DNA of 64,000 nt, from positions 248,001-312,000 of the forward strand of contig NZ_JABFNK010000005.1 in NCBI RefSeq assembly GCF_020386975.1, given 5' to 3'. Below the pieces are notes generated by a model that ran no database searches, had not been told where the DNA came from, and worked only from the letters and a program-made list of their open reading frames with translations. Both the position numbers and the translations under genes were made by a program. This document shows positions 46,064 to 59,654 of this stretch, in pieces; position 1 is the first letter of the stretch, and the number at the start of each line of letters is the position of its first letter. Source of the DNA: Thermococcus bergensis. GTDB taxonomy: Archaea; Methanobacteriota_B; Thermococci; Thermococcales; Thermococcaceae.

Positions 46064-47452
46064 TCAAGAGGAGTGTCTGTATTTTGGATGGTACTTCTCT
46101 ATGTACTTCCTCTCTACTCTCTTGAGCTCTGACTCCGGCAGTATTGATAGGAGATCCCATCCGAGGTCTAGGGTCTCAAAGATTCCCCTGTCTTCATCGT
46201 ATCCCTGGGCGACAAACTCTCTCTCGAATCTGTCTGCGAATTCAAGGTACTTTCTATCAGTCTCACTTAGGGCTTCTTCACCTACAACCGCCACAAGGTC
46301 TCTAAGACTCCTACCTTCCGCATAAGCCGCATAGAGCTGCTGGCTTAGCTGGGAGTGATCTTCTCTTGTTCTTCCTTTTCCTATACCGTCCTTCATTAAT
46401 CTGCTAAGGCTTGGGAGCACGTCAATTGGTGGGTAAATACCTTTTCTATGAAGGTCTCTGCTCAAAACTATCTGCCCCTCGGTGATATATCCTGTAAGAT
46501 CCGGAATTGGGTGGGTAATGTCATCGTCGGGCATTGTGAGTATTGGCATCTGGGTTATGCTTCCCTTCCTTCCCCTGACTCTACCAGCTCTCTCATAGAT
46601 AGTTGCAAGGTCAGTGTACATGTAACCTGGATAACCTCTTCTTCCTGGAACTTCTTCTCTTGCTGCTGAAATTTCACGCAAAGCCTCTGCATAGTTGGTC
46701 ATATCCGTTAAGATAACCAGAACCTGCATGTCATAGTCAAAAGCTAGATATTCAGCAACGGTAAGGGCCATTCTCGGGGTGATGATACGCTCAATTGCTG
46801 GATCGTCTGCAAGGTTAAGGAATAACACTGCCCTTTCAATTGCTCCGGTCTCTTCAAAGCTCTTCTTGAAGAAGTTTGCCTCTTCATATGTGATACCCAT
46901 TGCGGCAAATACAACAGCGAACTGCTCCTCTTCACCCAAGACCTTTGCTTGTCTCGCAATCTGAGCGGCGAGCATATTGTGAGGTAAACCACTACCGCTG
47001 AATATTGGAAGCTTTTGACCCCTAACAAGGGTATTCATCCCATCTATTGCTGAGATACCGGTTTGAATGAAGTCTCTTGGATATGCTCTTGCCACAGGGT
47101 TCAAAGGAGCCCCATGAACGTCTCTCCTGTCTTCAGGTATTATTTCAGGTCCACCGTCTATTGGTTCACCAATACCGTTGAATACCCTTCCAAGCATGTC
47201 CATTGACACCGGAACTTTGAGCGTTTCTCCGGTGAATCTAACTCTCGTCGTTTTGACGTCGAGGTCTCTTGTCCCCTCAAAAACCTGGACGATAGCTAGG
47301 TCTTCTCTCGCCTCTAGCACCTGCCCCTTTCTTTTCTCTCCACCTTCGACTTCTATTTCCACAACTTCCCCGTAGGCTACCCCTTTAACGCCTTGAACTA
47401 TCATCAAAGGACCGTAAATCTTGCTTATTGTGGAGTATTCCATTCCGGGCAT
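46064..47452 (-). CDS. atpB: A-type ATP synthase subunit B
   Basis: A 462-residue non-catalytic nucleotide-binding subunit. It has [17 protein letters not shown] in place of a P-loop, plus the family motif [23 protein letters not shown] 47452 is preceded by GGGGAGTGATAAAG, which includes the TGA of atpA. Confidence 0.95.
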   Translation of the reverse strand: MPGMEYSTISKIYGPLMIVQGVKGVAYGEVVEIEVEGGEKRKGQVLEAREDLAIVQVFEGTRDLDVKTTRVRFTGETLKVPVSMDMLGRVFNGIGEPIDGGPEIIPEDRRDVHGAPLNPVARAYPRDFIQTGISAIDGMNTLVRGQKLPIFSGSGLPHNMLAAQIARQAKVLGEEEQFAVVFAAMGITYEEANFFKKSFEETGAIERAVLFLNLADDPAIERIITPRMALTVAEYLAFDYDMQVLVILTDMTNYAEALREISAAREEVPGRRGYPGYMYTDLATIYERAGRVRGRKGSITQMPILTMPDDDITHPIPDLTGYITEGQIVLSRDLHRKGIYPPIDVLPSLSRLMKDGIGKGRTREDHSQLSQQLYAAYAEGRSLRDLVAVVGEEALSETDRKYLEFADRFEREFVAQGYDEDRGIFETLDLGWDLLSILPESELKRVERKYIEKYHPKYRHSS

Positions 47453-47457
47453 CTTTA

Positions 47458-50400
47458 TCACTCCCCGTATTTCTTAAAGAGCTCCTCAAACTGCTCTTCT
47501 GTTTTCTTCATTAGTGAAGCTATTTCCTCAACGTTTGGATTGTACTTCATTCTTCCTATCTCCTCTCTAACAGGAAGCTTTGCAATTTCCTCTACCGGAA
47601 CTCCCATATCTATTGCCCTCATTGTATAGTGGTAGAAGTTGAGTATAACTTTCATCATTGTTATCTGCTTCTTTGGAGGACAGTACGTGTCAACCTCGTG
47701 GAAGGCGTCTTGCTGGAGGTAATCCTCTCTGATCATCCTTGCTACGAGAAGGATAGCTCTTTCTCTCTCTGGTAATGCATCTGGGCCCACTATTCTAACT
47801 ATCTCCTCAAGCTCAGATTCCTTCTGCAGGAGTGCCATTGCTTCATCTCTCATCGCCTTCCATTCTGGGTCAACGTTTTTGTGCCACCAGTCTTTTATAG
47901 AGTCCACATAGAGAGAATAGCTCGTAAGCCAGTTAATTGCCGGGAAATGCCTCCTCCTCGCCAGATCAGCGTCCAAAGCCCAGAAGACCTTAACGACTCT
48001 TAGAGTGTTCTGTACGACAGGATCGCTCAAATCACCACCTGGCGGAGAAACAGCTCCAATAACGCTTACACTTCCAATTCTACCGTCACTTCCTAACGTT
48101 CTAACCCTTCCGGCTCTTTCATAGAATTCGGCTATCTTTGAAGCTAGGTAAGCTGGATAACCTTCTTCACCGGGCATTTCCTCAAGTCTTCCTGAGATTT
48201 CTCTCAAAGCTTCGGCCCATCTTGAAGTTGAATCTGCCATTAAAGCTACGTTATAACCCATATCTCTGAAATACTCTGCTATTGTAATTCCCGTATAAAT
48301 AGAGGCTTCTCTAGCAGCAACGGGCATGTTTGAGGTGTTTGCTATGAGAACGGTTCTCTCCATCAATGGTTTGCCTGTTCTCGGGTCTTTCAGCTTGGGG
48401 AACTCTTCAAGAACATCCGTCATCTCGTTTCCTCTCTCGCCACAACCAATGTATACTACAACTTCAGCATCACTCCACTTGGCTAATTGGTGCTGTGTTA
48501 CTGTATTGTGAAGCAATGTTGGCATATTACCTCCAACGAAATTGTGGGTTTCAGTTGTTATGTCATACACTTCTTGAGGCTCGGGAATGTATTTAACTTC
48601 AACTACTTCATCAAAAAGAATGTGCTTGAGGTGATTCTCGGCTACCTCTTCAAGACCTACAAGCTTGGCAAACTTCCTGAAAGTCTCGTACGTCATGTTT
48701 TCCCCGTTTAAGTAGTTGTGAATCTCAATTCCCTCTCCCTTTAGTTCACTATACGGTCTCCCTAATGCATTGTATATACTTTCAACCTCAACTGGAACTA
48801 TGTCAATGTTCGTGTACCCTCTTGTTTCCCTTTTAATTCCCAACTTTTCGAGGTTAGTCTTTCCGCTTATGGCAATTCTGTAGTACTCCTTACCTTTTAT
48901 CTGCTTTTTCCTGAACGTTGCATAGATTCCAAGCTTTGCGAGCAGATAGCTCAGTCCGTAAGCTCCTTCTTCGGATGCTGTTGTTATTTCAATTTCGCCT
49001 TTTCTTTCGTGATAGTAACCGTCACAGACAATGTATGCGTTTATGAACGCTTTAACTACGCTAGGCGGTGAAAGTAGAAGTTCTCTAGGAACTTTCCAGT
49101 TTCTAGCCTTCTTACTTTCTGGGATTCCCAGCTTTCTGAAAAAGTCAACTAAAGGCTTGCTGTGGATTAGCAATGCTTTGACCGTCCTTTCCTGAACTAT
49201 CTTACCATTAATTCCAAAGAGCTTTGTGGAAAGGAAGTTTGCTCTCTTAAGCAGAGACTCGTCATTGTTGTAAATTGCAACAGTTCTTGGCTTTAAGGTG
49301 CCATCTGCAATCAGATATCCAAGGAACTCTGCTAGATCCTCATCAAGAACCTCCGGAACTTTAATCTTTCTGCTCTTTCTGAAGTCTGGAGATGTTGTGA
49401 GTTTAACGTACTCACCGCCGTCTATTTTCTTCACGACAGCTATTCTGTCTCCAGGCTTTATATGCATGGCCATTACTTCCTCAAGGGCAAGGCCATCTTT
49501 CGTTACTCTGCCCGTAAACAGCTTGTGAATTGGAGTAACCTTTATCTTCCTTCCTGTTCTCGTTCTGATCTCAATCATTCCAGAGGAGATTCCCTTGTAG
49601 ATGTGGGTAGCTTTAATCCCCACTATCCTGCCGTTTCTGTAGCCATAGACAGTTACTGGCGTTTCGAGTTCAGTCCATTCTTCATTTCCTTCAACAGTTT
49701 TTCTTCCTTTTCCGTCGAGCTTTTCATAGAGTTCCTTTATTTTGACTAAGCCAAACTCCTCAGTAAGCACTAAAGTATTCCCATCCACACATTTACCGCT
49801 ACCAAATGGTCCCGGAATTGCAGCGGTTCCTCCTTTTGCCTGAGGGAAGAAAGTATCGATGGTTCTCTGACCAGTAATTAGCGGAACCGCTGGAGGGAGT
49901 TTCTCTTTGTATGGTCTTTTAACTCTAACGGGCCATCTTTGGTACATCTTAAGCTCCTTTATCTCCCCGTCTGGGGTTTTAACCTTTGCAATGACTTCTT
50001 CTATCGTGTAATCTCCCTCTTCAGCAATCTCTACTATCTCGCCTTCAATCCCGGGCGGTACCATTATTTTGTGCTCTATGATGCTCGTTTCGGGAACAAC
50101 ACCAATTATGTCTCCGCTGACGACTTTATCGCCTACCTTTACCTTTGGTGTGAAGTGCCACTTTTTGTCCCTCGGCAATGCTGGAGCGGTAAGTCCTCTT
50201 CCTATGAAATCTCCGCTTTTCTCTCTCAAGATTTCTAGAGGTCTCTGTATTCCATCGTAGATTGAGGTTAACAACCCTGGACCAAGCTCAACACTCAAAG
50301 AGGCTCCCGTCCCGACAACGGGTTCACCGGGCCTAACTCCTGCAGTTTCTTCATAAACTTGGATAACAGCTTTGTCTCCTTCCAGTCTAATTATCTCTCC

Positions 50401-50502
50401 AATAAGCCCAAGTTCTCCAACTCTAACGACCTCATACATTCTCGAGCCTCTCATCTCATCAGCCACAACTAATGGTCCGGTAACTCTAATTATCCTTCCC
50501 AT
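47458..50502 (-). CDS. atpA: A-type ATP synthase catalytic subunit A, with intein
   Basis: The 1014-residue precursor of the catalytic subunit. Exteins join as [16 protein letters not shown], so the intein splits the Walker A loop GSGKT. The spliced protein would have 585 residues, normal for AtpA. Downstream motifs [13 protein letters not shown] and [19 protein letters not shown] are present. ATG 50502 follows GAGGTGAAAAAC. No functional ATPase can form without splicing. Confidence 0.96.
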   Translation of the reverse strand: MGRIIRVTGPLVVADEMRGSRMYEVVRVGELGLIGEIIRLEGDKAVIQVYEETAGVRPGEPVVGTGASLSVELGPGLLTSIYDGIQRPLEILREKSGDFIGRGLTAPALPRDKKWHFTPKVKVGDKVVSGDIIGVVPETSIIEHKIMVPPGIEGEIVEIAEEGDYTIEEVIAKVKTPDGEIKELKMYQRWPVRVKRPYKEKLPPAVPLITGQRTIDTFFPQAKGGTAAIPGPFGSGKCVDGNTLVLTEEFGLVKIKELYEKLDGKGRKTVEGNEEWTELETPVTVYGYRNGRIVGIKATHIYKGISSGMIEIRTRTGRKIKVTPIHKLFTGRVTKDGLALEEVMAMHIKPGDRIAVVKKIDGGEYVKLTTSPDFRKSRKIKVPEVLDEDLAEFLGYLIADGTLKPRTVAIYNNDESLLKRANFLSTKLFGINGKIVQERTVKALLIHSKPLVDFFRKLGIPESKKARNWKVPRELLLSPPSVVKAFINAYIVCDGYYHERKGEIEITTASEEGAYGLSYLLAKLGIYATFRKKQIKGKEYYRIAISGKTNLEKLGIKRETRGYTNIDIVPVEVESIYNALGRPYSELKGEGIEIHNYLNGENMTYETFRKFAKLVGLEEVAENHLKHILFDEVVEVKYIPEPQEVYDITTETHNFVGGNMPTLLHNTVTQHQLAKWSDAEVVVYIGCGERGNEMTDVLEEFPKLKDPRTGKPLMERTVLIANTSNMPVAAREASIYTGITIAEYFRDMGYNVALMADSTSRWAEALREISGRLEEMPGEEGYPAYLASKIAEFYERAGRVRTLGSDGRIGSVSVIGAVSPPGGDLSDPVVQNTLRVVKVFWALDADLARRRHFPAINWLTSYSLYVDSIKDWWHKNVDPEWKAMRDEAMALLQKESELEEIVRIVGPDALPERERAILLVARMIREDYLQQDAFHEVDTYCPPKKQITMMKVILNFYHYTMRAIDMGVPVEEIAKLPVREEIGRMKYNPNVEEIASLMKKTEEQFEELFKKYGE
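48505..49791 (-). other. Intein with LAGLIDADG endonuclease in atpA
   Basis: A 429-residue intein. It begins with Cys ([12 protein letters not shown]), block B is [11 protein letters not shown], block F is [13 protein letters not shown] and it ends PTLLHN before Thr+1. The endonuclease region has two LAGLIDADG-type motifs: [10 protein letters not shown] and [12 protein letters not shown]. All splicing residues (C1, block-B T and H, penultimate H, terminal N, T+1) are in place, so splicing should work. Whether the endonuclease is active cannot be told. Confidence 0.93.
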
Positions 50503-50507
50503 GTTTT

Positions 50508-50816
50508 TCACCTCTTTATCTCTACACCTATGGCTTTTCTAACGATTTCCCTCAATTGTTCCTCACCATAGAGTGATCCATACTTATCAGGAATTTGAAG
50601 GATTATCGGGAAAGTCACGTCAGGAATTTCAACTTTTTGTGCCAGCCGTTCTGTTATCAGAATTACACCAACATCTTCCCTTTCTATGAGTTCTTTTAGT
50701 TTATTTTTTGCTCTTTCTAACTCATGCATAGTTTCTCCAAATGAGTACGCTTCGTGAACTCCTGCAAGTCTAAAACCGAGTGCGGTGTCCTTATCTCCAA
50801 GAACCACTATTTTCAT
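50508..50816 (-). CDS. atpF: A-type ATP synthase subunit F
   Basis: A 102-residue stalk subunit ([20 protein letters not shown]..., [10 protein letters not shown]). It overlaps atpC by 4 bp. Family length is normal. Confidence 0.93.
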   Translation of the reverse strand: MKIVVLGDKDTALGFRLAGVHEAYSFGETMHELERAKNKLKELIEREDVGVILITERLAQKVEIPDVTFPIILQIPDKYGSLYGEEQLREIVRKAIGVEIKR

Positions 50817-51922
50817 GGCAGTTCACCTACTACTTTCTTTATGATTTCTGGTTTTACACCGTCCTCTATTAGCTTTGCTATTGCTTTAAGCTTCCGTATT
50901 TCACTTTCTTTTTGGAGAATATAGCTTAAGGGCACTGCAATACTCAATGGATAGAATCTCGTCAGCTCCGCCATTCTTTGAAGTATGTACCTATCAAATG
51001 CCCTCTCAAATGCCGAAATGTCCTCCAGTATCTCTTCTCTGTGCTCCCTTATTATCCCCGAGTACTCTGTGGAGTCTAACTCTGCCAGAACCATCTCGAC
51101 ATCTTCCATGTTTGCAAGAGCCTCAAGGGTCTTCCTCTTGATCTTGCCTCCAAGTATCAGAGAATTTTTAAGTTTATCAGCCCCTAGCCCATGTGCCTTT
51201 CCTCTAAGTATCGTGCTTAGGTTTATCTTGTCGATTTTTAGGCTCACGAACTCCTGCAGAATTGTCTTTTCCTCATCTTTTCTTGTCGCTGCATATTTGG
51301 AGAGCTTCAGATAGTGGTTTTTGTAAAGTTCTGTTTCAAACTCCTCTGGTGTTATCTCCTTTAGTAAGAGCTTTTGATAAGCCTCCTCATATTCCGTCCC
51401 TTCCAGTATAACGAGTATTTCCTCAAAGCTCTTTGCATCAGCAATGGCCTTCACTTTTTCAACCATTGTGCCAATTTCGTTTATGTAATCCCTAGCAACT
51501 TCTCCCCTTAGCTTTGCTTTAACAGAAGAAGTTATGTTCCTAACGTCCCATTCTTCAAGGAGAAGTTTGAAGAACTCTCTTGTCCTCTTGGGGAGGATTT
51601 TAAAGAAAAGTCCATATGTGTCTGTCAAAGCTTTGTCAAGGGCTCTATCTATGCTTTCGGAGTTCAAAGCTGGAAGAGAGGTTAAGTACGGCTTGTAATC
51701 TGTGTCCTCTAGGTTCATGATAAAGTTATTCAGGGTCTTTGATTCCGCTAACTCGTTGAACTTCTGCTCTGTGAAAAGCCTCGCCTCCATTGCCCTGATT
51801 CTAGCGTTTGGGTATGAATATGGGGTGTACTTCCACAAAATTTGTCCGGTTTTGTAGGCTACCCATGTAAATATGATAGCCAAACTTGTGTCAAGAATTG
51901 CTGTTATGGTGCTAACTTCCAC
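50813..51922 (-). CDS. atpC: A-type ATP synthase subunit C
   Basis: A 369-residue subunit linking the rotor ring to the central stalk. It begins [14 protein letters not shown], as in Pyrococcus. GTG 51922 is chosen because AGGTGAGGAAT precedes it; a GTG three codons earlier overlaps the atpE stop. The conserved segment [17 protein letters not shown] is present. Confidence 0.92.
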   Translation of the reverse strand: MEVSTITAILDTSLAIIFTWVAYKTGQILWKYTPYSYPNARIRAMEARLFTEQKFNELAESKTLNNFIMNLEDTDYKPYLTSLPALNSESIDRALDKALTDTYGLFFKILPKRTREFFKLLLEEWDVRNITSSVKAKLRGEVARDYINEIGTMVEKVKAIADAKSFEEILVILEGTEYEEAYQKLLLKEITPEEFETELYKNHYLKLSKYAATRKDEEKTILQEFVSLKIDKINLSTILRGKAHGLGADKLKNSLILGGKIKRKTLEALANMEDVEMVLAELDSTEYSGIIREHREEILEDISAFERAFDRYILQRMAELTRFYPLSIAVPLSYILQKESEIRKLKAIAKLIEDGVKPEIIKKVVGELP

Positions 51923-51927
51923 ATTCC

Positions 51928-52539
51928 TCACCTAAACAGGGTTTTTGCTATTATGGAGCGAAGATCACTTTGAAATCTCTCCATTCTTGCCTCAAATGTG
52001 TTGTCTATTCTTATGCTCCTATCGGAGTTGTATATTACAACTCCCCCGATGGTCTCTATTGGTGTTCCTATGTCTATTTCAACGTCCTTTCCAAGTCTCT
52101 CTTTTGCCTCCTTCTTAATGTCTTCCAAGTGTTTTTCCAATAGAGCGAGGGTCTCTTTATTTGAAGCTACTATCACCTTCTCTTCTCCCAGTTCTTCGAT
52201 TCCCTGAATAATTAACTCTTTGAGGACTTCAAGGTATTCTTCTTCCGATATTGAGGCTAGTCTTTCCTTTAATGCCTTCAAAACCTCGTTAATTAACTCC
52301 TCTTGAAGTGCAAGCTTCTTCCTTCTAACTTCAAGCTTGGCATTGGCGATTATTCTCTGCTTTTCAAGCTCTGCCTGTGTTTGAGCTTTTCTAATTATCC
52401 ACTCAGCTTTTGCTTTTGCTCTTTTTTCAGCCTCCTTTCTAAGTTCTTCTGCCTTTTTTTCTGCCTCTTCTAAGATGTACTTTATTTTCAGCTCTGCCTC
52501 CCTGTTGATCTCTTCGATAATTAGCTTTGCTCCTTCCAT
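51928..52539 (-). CDS. atpE: A-type ATP synthase subunit E
   Basis: A 203-residue peripheral-stalk subunit. It has a long N-terminal charged helix (EAEKKAEELRKEAEKRA) and a C-terminal globular head ending FEARMERFQSDLRSIIAKTL. ATG 52539 follows GGAGGAATCCTCA; the longer frame to 52584 overlaps atpK and is unlikely. Confidence 0.93.
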   Translation of the reverse strand: MEGAKLIIEEINREAELKIKYILEEAEKKAEELRKEAEKRAKAKAEWIIRKAQTQAELEKQRIIANAKLEVRRKKLALQEELINEVLKALKERLASISEEEYLEVLKELIIQGIEELGEEKVIVASNKETLALLEKHLEDIKKEAKERLGKDVEIDIGTPIETIGGVVIYNSDRSIRIDNTFEARMERFQSDLRSIIAKTLFR

Positions 52540-52573
52540 TGAGGATTCCTCCTGGTAATAATAGGGAGAAGGC

Positions 52574-55059
<2,486 letters not shown>

Positions 55060-55062
55060 TTT

Positions 55063-55374
55063 TCATCTCCCTCTAATGAGCTTTATTGCTTCTTCAATTG
55101 CCTGTTCGAAGTTTTGTGTTGCCTTAATCCTTATCTCCTCAAGCTCTTTTTCGCCCTCTTCAGAAATCTTTTTTGCTTCCTGCTCACCTTCCAATCTTTT
55201 TGCTTCGATAAGAGAATTCGCCTGCTCTTGGGCTTCTTTTAGTATTTCTTCCTCAATTTTTTTGGCTTCTTCTTTTGCACGGTTTATTATCATCTTTGCT
55301 TCTTCTTTTGCTTTTTCAATCCTCTCTTCGGCTTTTTTTTCAGCATCCACAATTTCTTTAATGATTGTCTCCAT
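55063..55374 (-). CDS. atpH: A-type ATP synthase subunit H
   Basis: A 103-residue, almost entirely charged coiled-coil peripheral-stalk subunit. It is the first gene of the operon. ATG 55374 follows GGAGGGCTTCTC, and a TATA-like box lies 60-75 bp upstream. Confidence 0.9.
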   Translation of the reverse strand: METIIKEIVDAEKKAEERIEKAKEEAKMIINRAKEEAKKIEEEILKEAQEQANSLIEAKRLEGEQEAKKISEEGEKELEEIRIKATQNFEQAIEEAIKLIRGR

Positions 55375-55433
55375 GAGAAGCCCTCCAATGAATTTAATGA
55401 AAGTAACCAGTACAAAGGAGTGTTAAGTGGATA

Positions 55434-55448
55434 CTTTAAATAATTTAT
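55434..55448 (-). promoter_or_regulatory. Promoter of the ATP synthase operon
   Basis: On the - strand the TATA-like sequence ATAAATTATTTAAAG lies 60-75 bp upstream of atpH. The rest of the 169-bp gap (55375-55543) shows nothing else recognisable. Confidence 0.5.
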
Positions 55449-55543
55449 GCTCAAAGGTGCACAAAATAGAACAGAAAAGGTGAAAATTTTTGTATAAATG
55501 ATAAAACAATAAAAAGGATTCATAGATTAGTTTTGAACATACT

Positions 55544-56239
55544 TCAAGTCTGGTCTTTACTGTTTTTCTTCTGTTCAAAGATCTTTTTGATTTCGTTTAG
55601 GACTGAGTTTTTAGCAAAAACAACCACTTCGCCCTTTTTAGGCAGTTTCGTATCTCCTGAGGGGATTATTAGGTTGCCCTTTTCGTCATATATTGCCACT
55701 ATAAGGGAGTCTCTTGGCAAGTTGAGGTCTTTTACTGACTTTTCTGAAATCTCACTCTCATCATCCAAACGGAACTTAACGATTTCTGCTCCTTCTCTAG
55801 GGAACAAAACCCTATCAAACCCTGGAGTTGTCAAACTCCTGAAGATGTAGTTAGCTGCTATTTCCTCCGGGCTTATAACTACATCAAAGTATTTTTTTAG
55901 ATCCTCAACTCTTTCAAAGACTTCCTTATTTTTCGGTTTACTTATCCTGAGAACTGTCTTTATCTCAGGATTTAGGTGCTTTGCGAGAATGCACGCTAAT
56001 ATGTTTGCGTCATCTCTTCCAGTTAATGCCGCAAAAGCATCTGCCTGCTTCACATTAGCCTCTTCTAAGGTCTTATGATCTGTTGCATCTCCTTCGATTA
56101 CCAGGCCGTTAACAAGGAAGGAGAGCTCTTTGGCTCTCTCCTTGTCTATGTCAATTATTGTGACGTCGTGCCCTTCGTTTTCCAGCATTTTAGCTACGAG
56201 GTATCCAACCCTCCCGGCACCCATTATTACAATGAACAT
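55544..56239 (-). CDS. trkA: TrkA/RCK-domain potassium-channel regulator
   Basis: A 231-residue protein. The RCK_N Rossmann domain (VIMGAGRVGYLVAKML, DIDKERAKEL, DATDHKTLEEANV) is followed by an RCK_C domain (LNLPRDSLIVAIYDEKG). It regulates a K+ uptake system by binding NAD(H) or ATP. The channel subunit is not nearby. ATG 56239 is 5 bp from the secD stop, with GAGGTGAGACAA as ribosome binding site. Confidence 0.9.
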   Translation of the reverse strand: MFIVIMGAGRVGYLVAKMLENEGHDVTIIDIDKERAKELSFLVNGLVIEGDATDHKTLEEANVKQADAFAALTGRDDANILACILAKHLNPEIKTVLRISKPKNKEVFERVEDLKKYFDVVISPEEIAANYIFRSLTTPGFDRVLFPREGAEIVKFRLDDESEISEKSVKDLNLPRDSLIVAIYDEKGNLIIPSGDTKLPKKGEVVVFAKNSVLNEIKKIFEQKKNSKDQT

Positions 56240-56244
56240 TTGTC

Positions 56245-57765
56245 TCACCTCTCTTCATTGAGGAGAGCCTTGGCTATCTCGGCGTAGGCTGGTCTTGTTA
56301 TTAGTATCCCAATGAGTACTCCAAGTATCGTGGTGAATGCGAAGCCTCTCAAGCCTCCTACGAAAAACTTGAATAAAAAGCTCATTGCAACTATTGTGGT
56401 TGTTGCTGATGCCCAGATAACAAAGAACGCCCTGCCCATCCTCTTCAGTACTCCGCTCCTCTTCGTGATCTTTTCTTTTTTAGCTCCTCCCAGGAGTTCA
56501 TCTGTTATGACTATTTGCTGGTCAACTCCCGTACCTATAGCTGCTATTATACCGGCTATACTTGGCAGGTCGAGATTCCATTTTATTAGTGCTGCAACTC
56601 CCAAAATTGCAATAACTTCACTTAAACTTGTAAGCACTACTGGAATAGCTATTCTTGCCTTTCTGTAATGGAGGTAGACTATTAATCCAACCACAAGCAA
56701 AGCCACTATTCCAGCTTGTACTACTTGTTTTCTAAACTGTTCTCCCAAGGTGGGAGGAATGTAGTTAACTCCTTCTACAAAAACTTTTACTGGAAGTGAT
56801 CCACTCCTTAACACCACTGAAACGACCTGAGCCTGTCCCATTGCTGCAATGTCTTCTTTAGATCCCCCAATTGAAATCGCTAGTTCAGTATGGGGTTCTC
56901 CGGTGGTGAGTCCTTCTTGAAGCCTATATGGCCCATAAAGACCCAGTATTCTCTTAATAAATTCATCTGCAGCCTCTCCAGCCCTTGGTTCTCTCTTTTC
57001 AACTTTTATTCCCAAGTTCTTCAAGGTTGATTCTAGCTCTCCATTAACGTCAACAAGGATAATTTTCTCTTTTCCCTGGACAAGCTGGGCTATTTCCTCA
57101 ACACTTTGGTTTTCGTAAGGAATCACATCGATGTTGAATGCTTCTTTAAGTCTCTGTGGCAGAGGTTTGGCATCAGGTACAAATTTAAATTCATTTGAGT
57201 TCATTAGAGTATATATCTCCGGGGAAACTATCAAGGTTGAATTTACGGGTGGGTCAAGAAAGATATCTACTGGGTATCCCACTTTCCCCAGTGCCAGCTG
57301 GGCAAATTTTTCTGCGGCTTCTTTGGATATTGAAAACGGAACAATCCAAGCTCCCTCCCTGGGCTCGTAGCTTACCTGGTCAACCCTCTTTATGTCAGCC
57401 CCAGTTGCAAATATAACACCATCGAATTCAGCGTAGAAAACACCCTGACGGTTTATGGTGTCTATAATGCTGCTTGCTTCCTCTTCTGTGACGTTGGCAA
57501 CTCTTATTTTAATTATCTGATCTCCCCATGGCTCTAACGTGATGTCTTTAACTCCAAGAGTGTTCAATCTATTCTCAAGTGAAATCCTAACCTCTTCCAT
57601 AGTTGCCTCATCGACAGGTTTTTCGAGCTGCACAGTTATCTCAACGCCTCCGCTTATATCCAAACCGTAAGTTATCCCCTGAGCAATTATTGTTAAGATC
57701 GACCCCACAATAACGAGGATGAGTAAGAGAACCCTGCCGTTCAAAAGGAGCTTCTTTAGATTCAT
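56245..57765 (-). CDS. secD: Protein export protein SecD
   Basis: A 506-residue archaeal SecD. The N-terminal helix is followed by the D1 motif [17 protein letters not shown], a large extracytoplasmic region and five C-terminal helices, including [20 protein letters not shown]. It uses the ion gradient to assist Sec translocation, together with SecF. ATGA overlaps the secF stop. Confidence 0.95.
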   Translation of the reverse strand: MNLKKLLLNGRVLLLILVIVGSILTIIAQGITYGLDISGGVEITVQLEKPVDEATMEEVRISLENRLNTLGVKDITLEPWGDQIIKIRVANVTEEEASSIIDTINRQGVFYAEFDGVIFATGADIKRVDQVSYEPREGAWIVPFSISKEAAEKFAQLALGKVGYPVDIFLDPPVNSTLIVSPEIYTLMNSNEFKFVPDAKPLPQRLKEAFNIDVIPYENQSVEEIAQLVQGKEKIILVDVNGELESTLKNLGIKVEKREPRAGEAADEFIKRILGLYGPYRLQEGLTTGEPHTELAISIGGSKEDIAAMGQAQVVSVVLRSGSLPVKVFVEGVNYIPPTLGEQFRKQVVQAGIVALLVVGLIVYLHYRKARIAIPVVLTSLSEVIAILGVAALIKWNLDLPSIAGIIAAIGTGVDQQIVITDELLGGAKKEKITKRSGVLKRMGRAFFVIWASATTTIVAMSFLFKFFVGGLRGFAFTTILGVLIGILITRPAYAEIAKALLNEER

Positions 57766-58613
57766 TTTTTCTCACCCCTTTGTATGTACCATCTTAGCAC
57801 TCCAGCATTGAGGATCCATGTGTTCATAAAGTCAGCAAGCAATCCAAAAATCAATACAGCTGCTATCATGTCGATAACTTCCGCTTGTGAAATTAACCAC
57901 AGTGACGCTAAAGCCCCCAGTGTTGTGGTGCTCATTGTGAAGCCTGTAGAGACTGCTGAAAAGTAAGCCTCTTCAACGGTGTCTTCTTTCCTCCTCAGGA
58001 GCTTGGTAGTAAGGAGTATGTTGCTGTCTACGGAATAGCCTATAAGCATTAGAAGGGCAGCTATTGTAGCCTGGGTTAGTTCCAAACCAAAGATGCTCAT
58101 CAAGGCGAGTGCTATCACCATGTCTGAAAGAGCCGAGAAGATTACACTCAAAGATGGTACCGGAACCCTAAAGAACAGGAACACAACGATGGCCATTCCG
58201 AGAAATGCCAGAGAAATAGCTTTTAGACTCTGCTCTTGGGCAGTTTTTGATAAACTGGGCCCAAATTGAGTTTGTGAAATTGCTGCATCGGGATATTTTG
58301 ATTTTATGAGTTCAACTATTCTCTGCACATCTACATCGGCAGGTGCTCGTATTTCTACTTTTGTGTCTCCTGTAATGCTCCTAATTTCTCTCACTGTGAC
58401 TTCGAAATTTTCTGCCTTTAGTATGTTCTCAACATCTTTTGCGTTAGCGTTTCCTCCATGAATAGTTATAACCACTCCTCCCTCAAGATCTGTTCCGAGT
58501 TTCGGAAAATGAACCGCCAATATTAAAAGCGCTGCAAGAAAAACAATTAGCGGATATGTTATCATTTTCTTAGGATTTGCAGTTGCGAGCCGTTTAAGGG
58601 TATCTTCGAGCAT
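57762..58613 (-). CDS. secF: Protein export protein SecF
   Basis: A 283-residue archaeal SecF. The D1-like motif is [16 protein letters not shown], and the membrane core has [25 protein letters not shown] 58613 follows GGGGTGAACAAA. First gene of secF-secD-trkA. The 265-bp element lies 84 bp upstream. Confidence 0.94.
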   Translation of the reverse strand: MLEDTLKRLATANPKKMITYPLIVFLAALLILAVHFPKLGTDLEGGVVITIHGGNANAKDVENILKAENFEVTVREIRSITGDTKVEIRAPADVDVQRIVELIKSKYPDAAISQTQFGPSLSKTAQEQSLKAISLAFLGMAIVVFLFFRVPVPSLSVIFSALSDMVIALALMSIFGLELTQATIAALLMLIGYSVDSNILLTTKLLRRKEDTVEEAYFSAVSTGFTMSTTTLGALASLWLISQAEVIDMIAAVLIFGLLADFMNTWILNAGVLRWYIQRGEKK

Positions 58614-58696
58614 TTTGTTCACCCCTACAGAATTTTAGTGCACAGTATCGTCTTTTTAGATACTCCACCGTAGCATTTAAAAATCTATTCAATGGC

Positions 58697-58961
58697 CCGT
58701 TCTGCCTACCCGTAAAGTGTGTGTAGGGTGTTAATTTCGTAACGGGTAGGCTTCCCTCCTCCCGTCTTCATCGGAGGGCTTTCGGGGGGAACGGGAACTC
58801 CCCACATCTTCAGGGCTTTCAGCAGTCTCCATTCGGGCTTAACTTTCCCCCACATATCGGAGACTGCCACACCATCAAAAAATATGACTCAAAACCATTT
58901 AAGCTTTACGGAACCAAAAATATTCAAATGTTCCGGTAGTTATCGTTTAAAGAACAGCCCA
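58697..58961 (-). repeat. 265-bp mobile-like element, copy B
   Basis: The reverse complement of copy A at 38039-38303, with no difference found by eye. It lies between the divergent secF and speH genes (58614-59014, otherwise only promoter-like AT boxes). Flanking bases are AATGGC and TAAATAG; no target duplication is certain. Both perfect hairpins and the 54-codon frame are preserved. Confidence 0.85.
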
Positions 58962-59014
58962 TAAATAGAACAAGTTTTAAAACCTAAGGTGGACAACTAA
59001 AGTAGGTGATGCTC

Positions 59015-59431
59015 ATGGATACCATTGGATATCATTACGTTGTTGAAGCTTCAGGATGCGATCCGGAAGTCCTAAAAGACCCAAACAAAATAAGGGAGAC
59101 CTTCTTGGAGGCAGCAAAAGTGGGAAACATGGAAGTCAAGGCAAGCTACTTTTTCAGGTTCTCGCCGACAGGAGTCAGCGGAGTTGTTATTGTTGCTGAG
59201 AGCCACATATCCGTCCATACATGGCCGGAAGAAGGATACGCAGCGTTAGATGTCTATACATGCGGCGAAAAGGCGGATCCAGAGAAAGCAGTAGATTATA
59301 TCCTCGAAAAATTCGGAGCTCAATACGCCCACGTTTCAGAAGTAAAGAGAGGAATCAAAGAGGAGGAAGGCACATTCACACACATGATCCTAACATGGGA
59401 AGAAAAACTAGATAGAAGAAACGAGAAATAA
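59015..59431 (+). CDS. speH: S-adenosylmethionine decarboxylase proenzyme
   Basis: A 138-residue pyruvoyl-dependent enzyme of polyamine synthesis. Self-cleavage would occur at Glu-Ser in VAESHISVHTWPEEG, the serine becoming the pyruvoyl group. ATG 59015 follows TAGGTGATGCTC; GTG 59006 is part of that ribosome binding site. Its promoter region abuts the 265-bp element. Confidence 0.94.
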   Translation: MDTIGYHYVVEASGCDPEVLKDPNKIRETFLEAAKVGNMEVKASYFFRFSPTGVSGVVIVAESHISVHTWPEEGYAALDVYTCGEKADPEKAVDYILEKFGAQYAHVSEVKRGIKEEEGTFTHMILTWEEKLDRRNEK

Positions 59432-59457
59432 CAAATTTTGTTTTTCATTTTTCATCA
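59432..59457 (+). terminator. T-rich terminator after speH
   Basis: CAAATTTTGTTTTTCATTTTT directly follows the speH stop, consistent with archaeal T-tract termination. Confidence 0.5.
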
Positions 59458-59494
59458 TTTCCTTACGGACATTGCGCTCTCTTCTAAGCGTGCT

Positions 59495-59600
59495 TTTTTT
59501 GACACGTAGTTCCGCTTTTTGGTATAATTTTGCTCGCCGTTATTCTTGGTTTAATGCTCCCATATAGTGTGGCCGGAGTCTTGAATTGGGTTTAAGGGGA
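59495..59600 (+). pseudogene. Possible relic of a transposase C-terminus
   Basis: One frame reads AFWYNFARRYSWFNA and, after a single +1 shift, SVAGVLNWV followed by a stop. FWYNF recalls the end of the IS6 transposases in this window, but the rest does not match them. The 223-bp intergenic stretch 59432-59654 holds no intact gene. Low confidence. Confidence 0.3.
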
Positions 59601-59654
59601 GGAATTCAATCATTTGACCTGAGAATATTTGTAAAATAAGAGAGGTGCAGGCTT

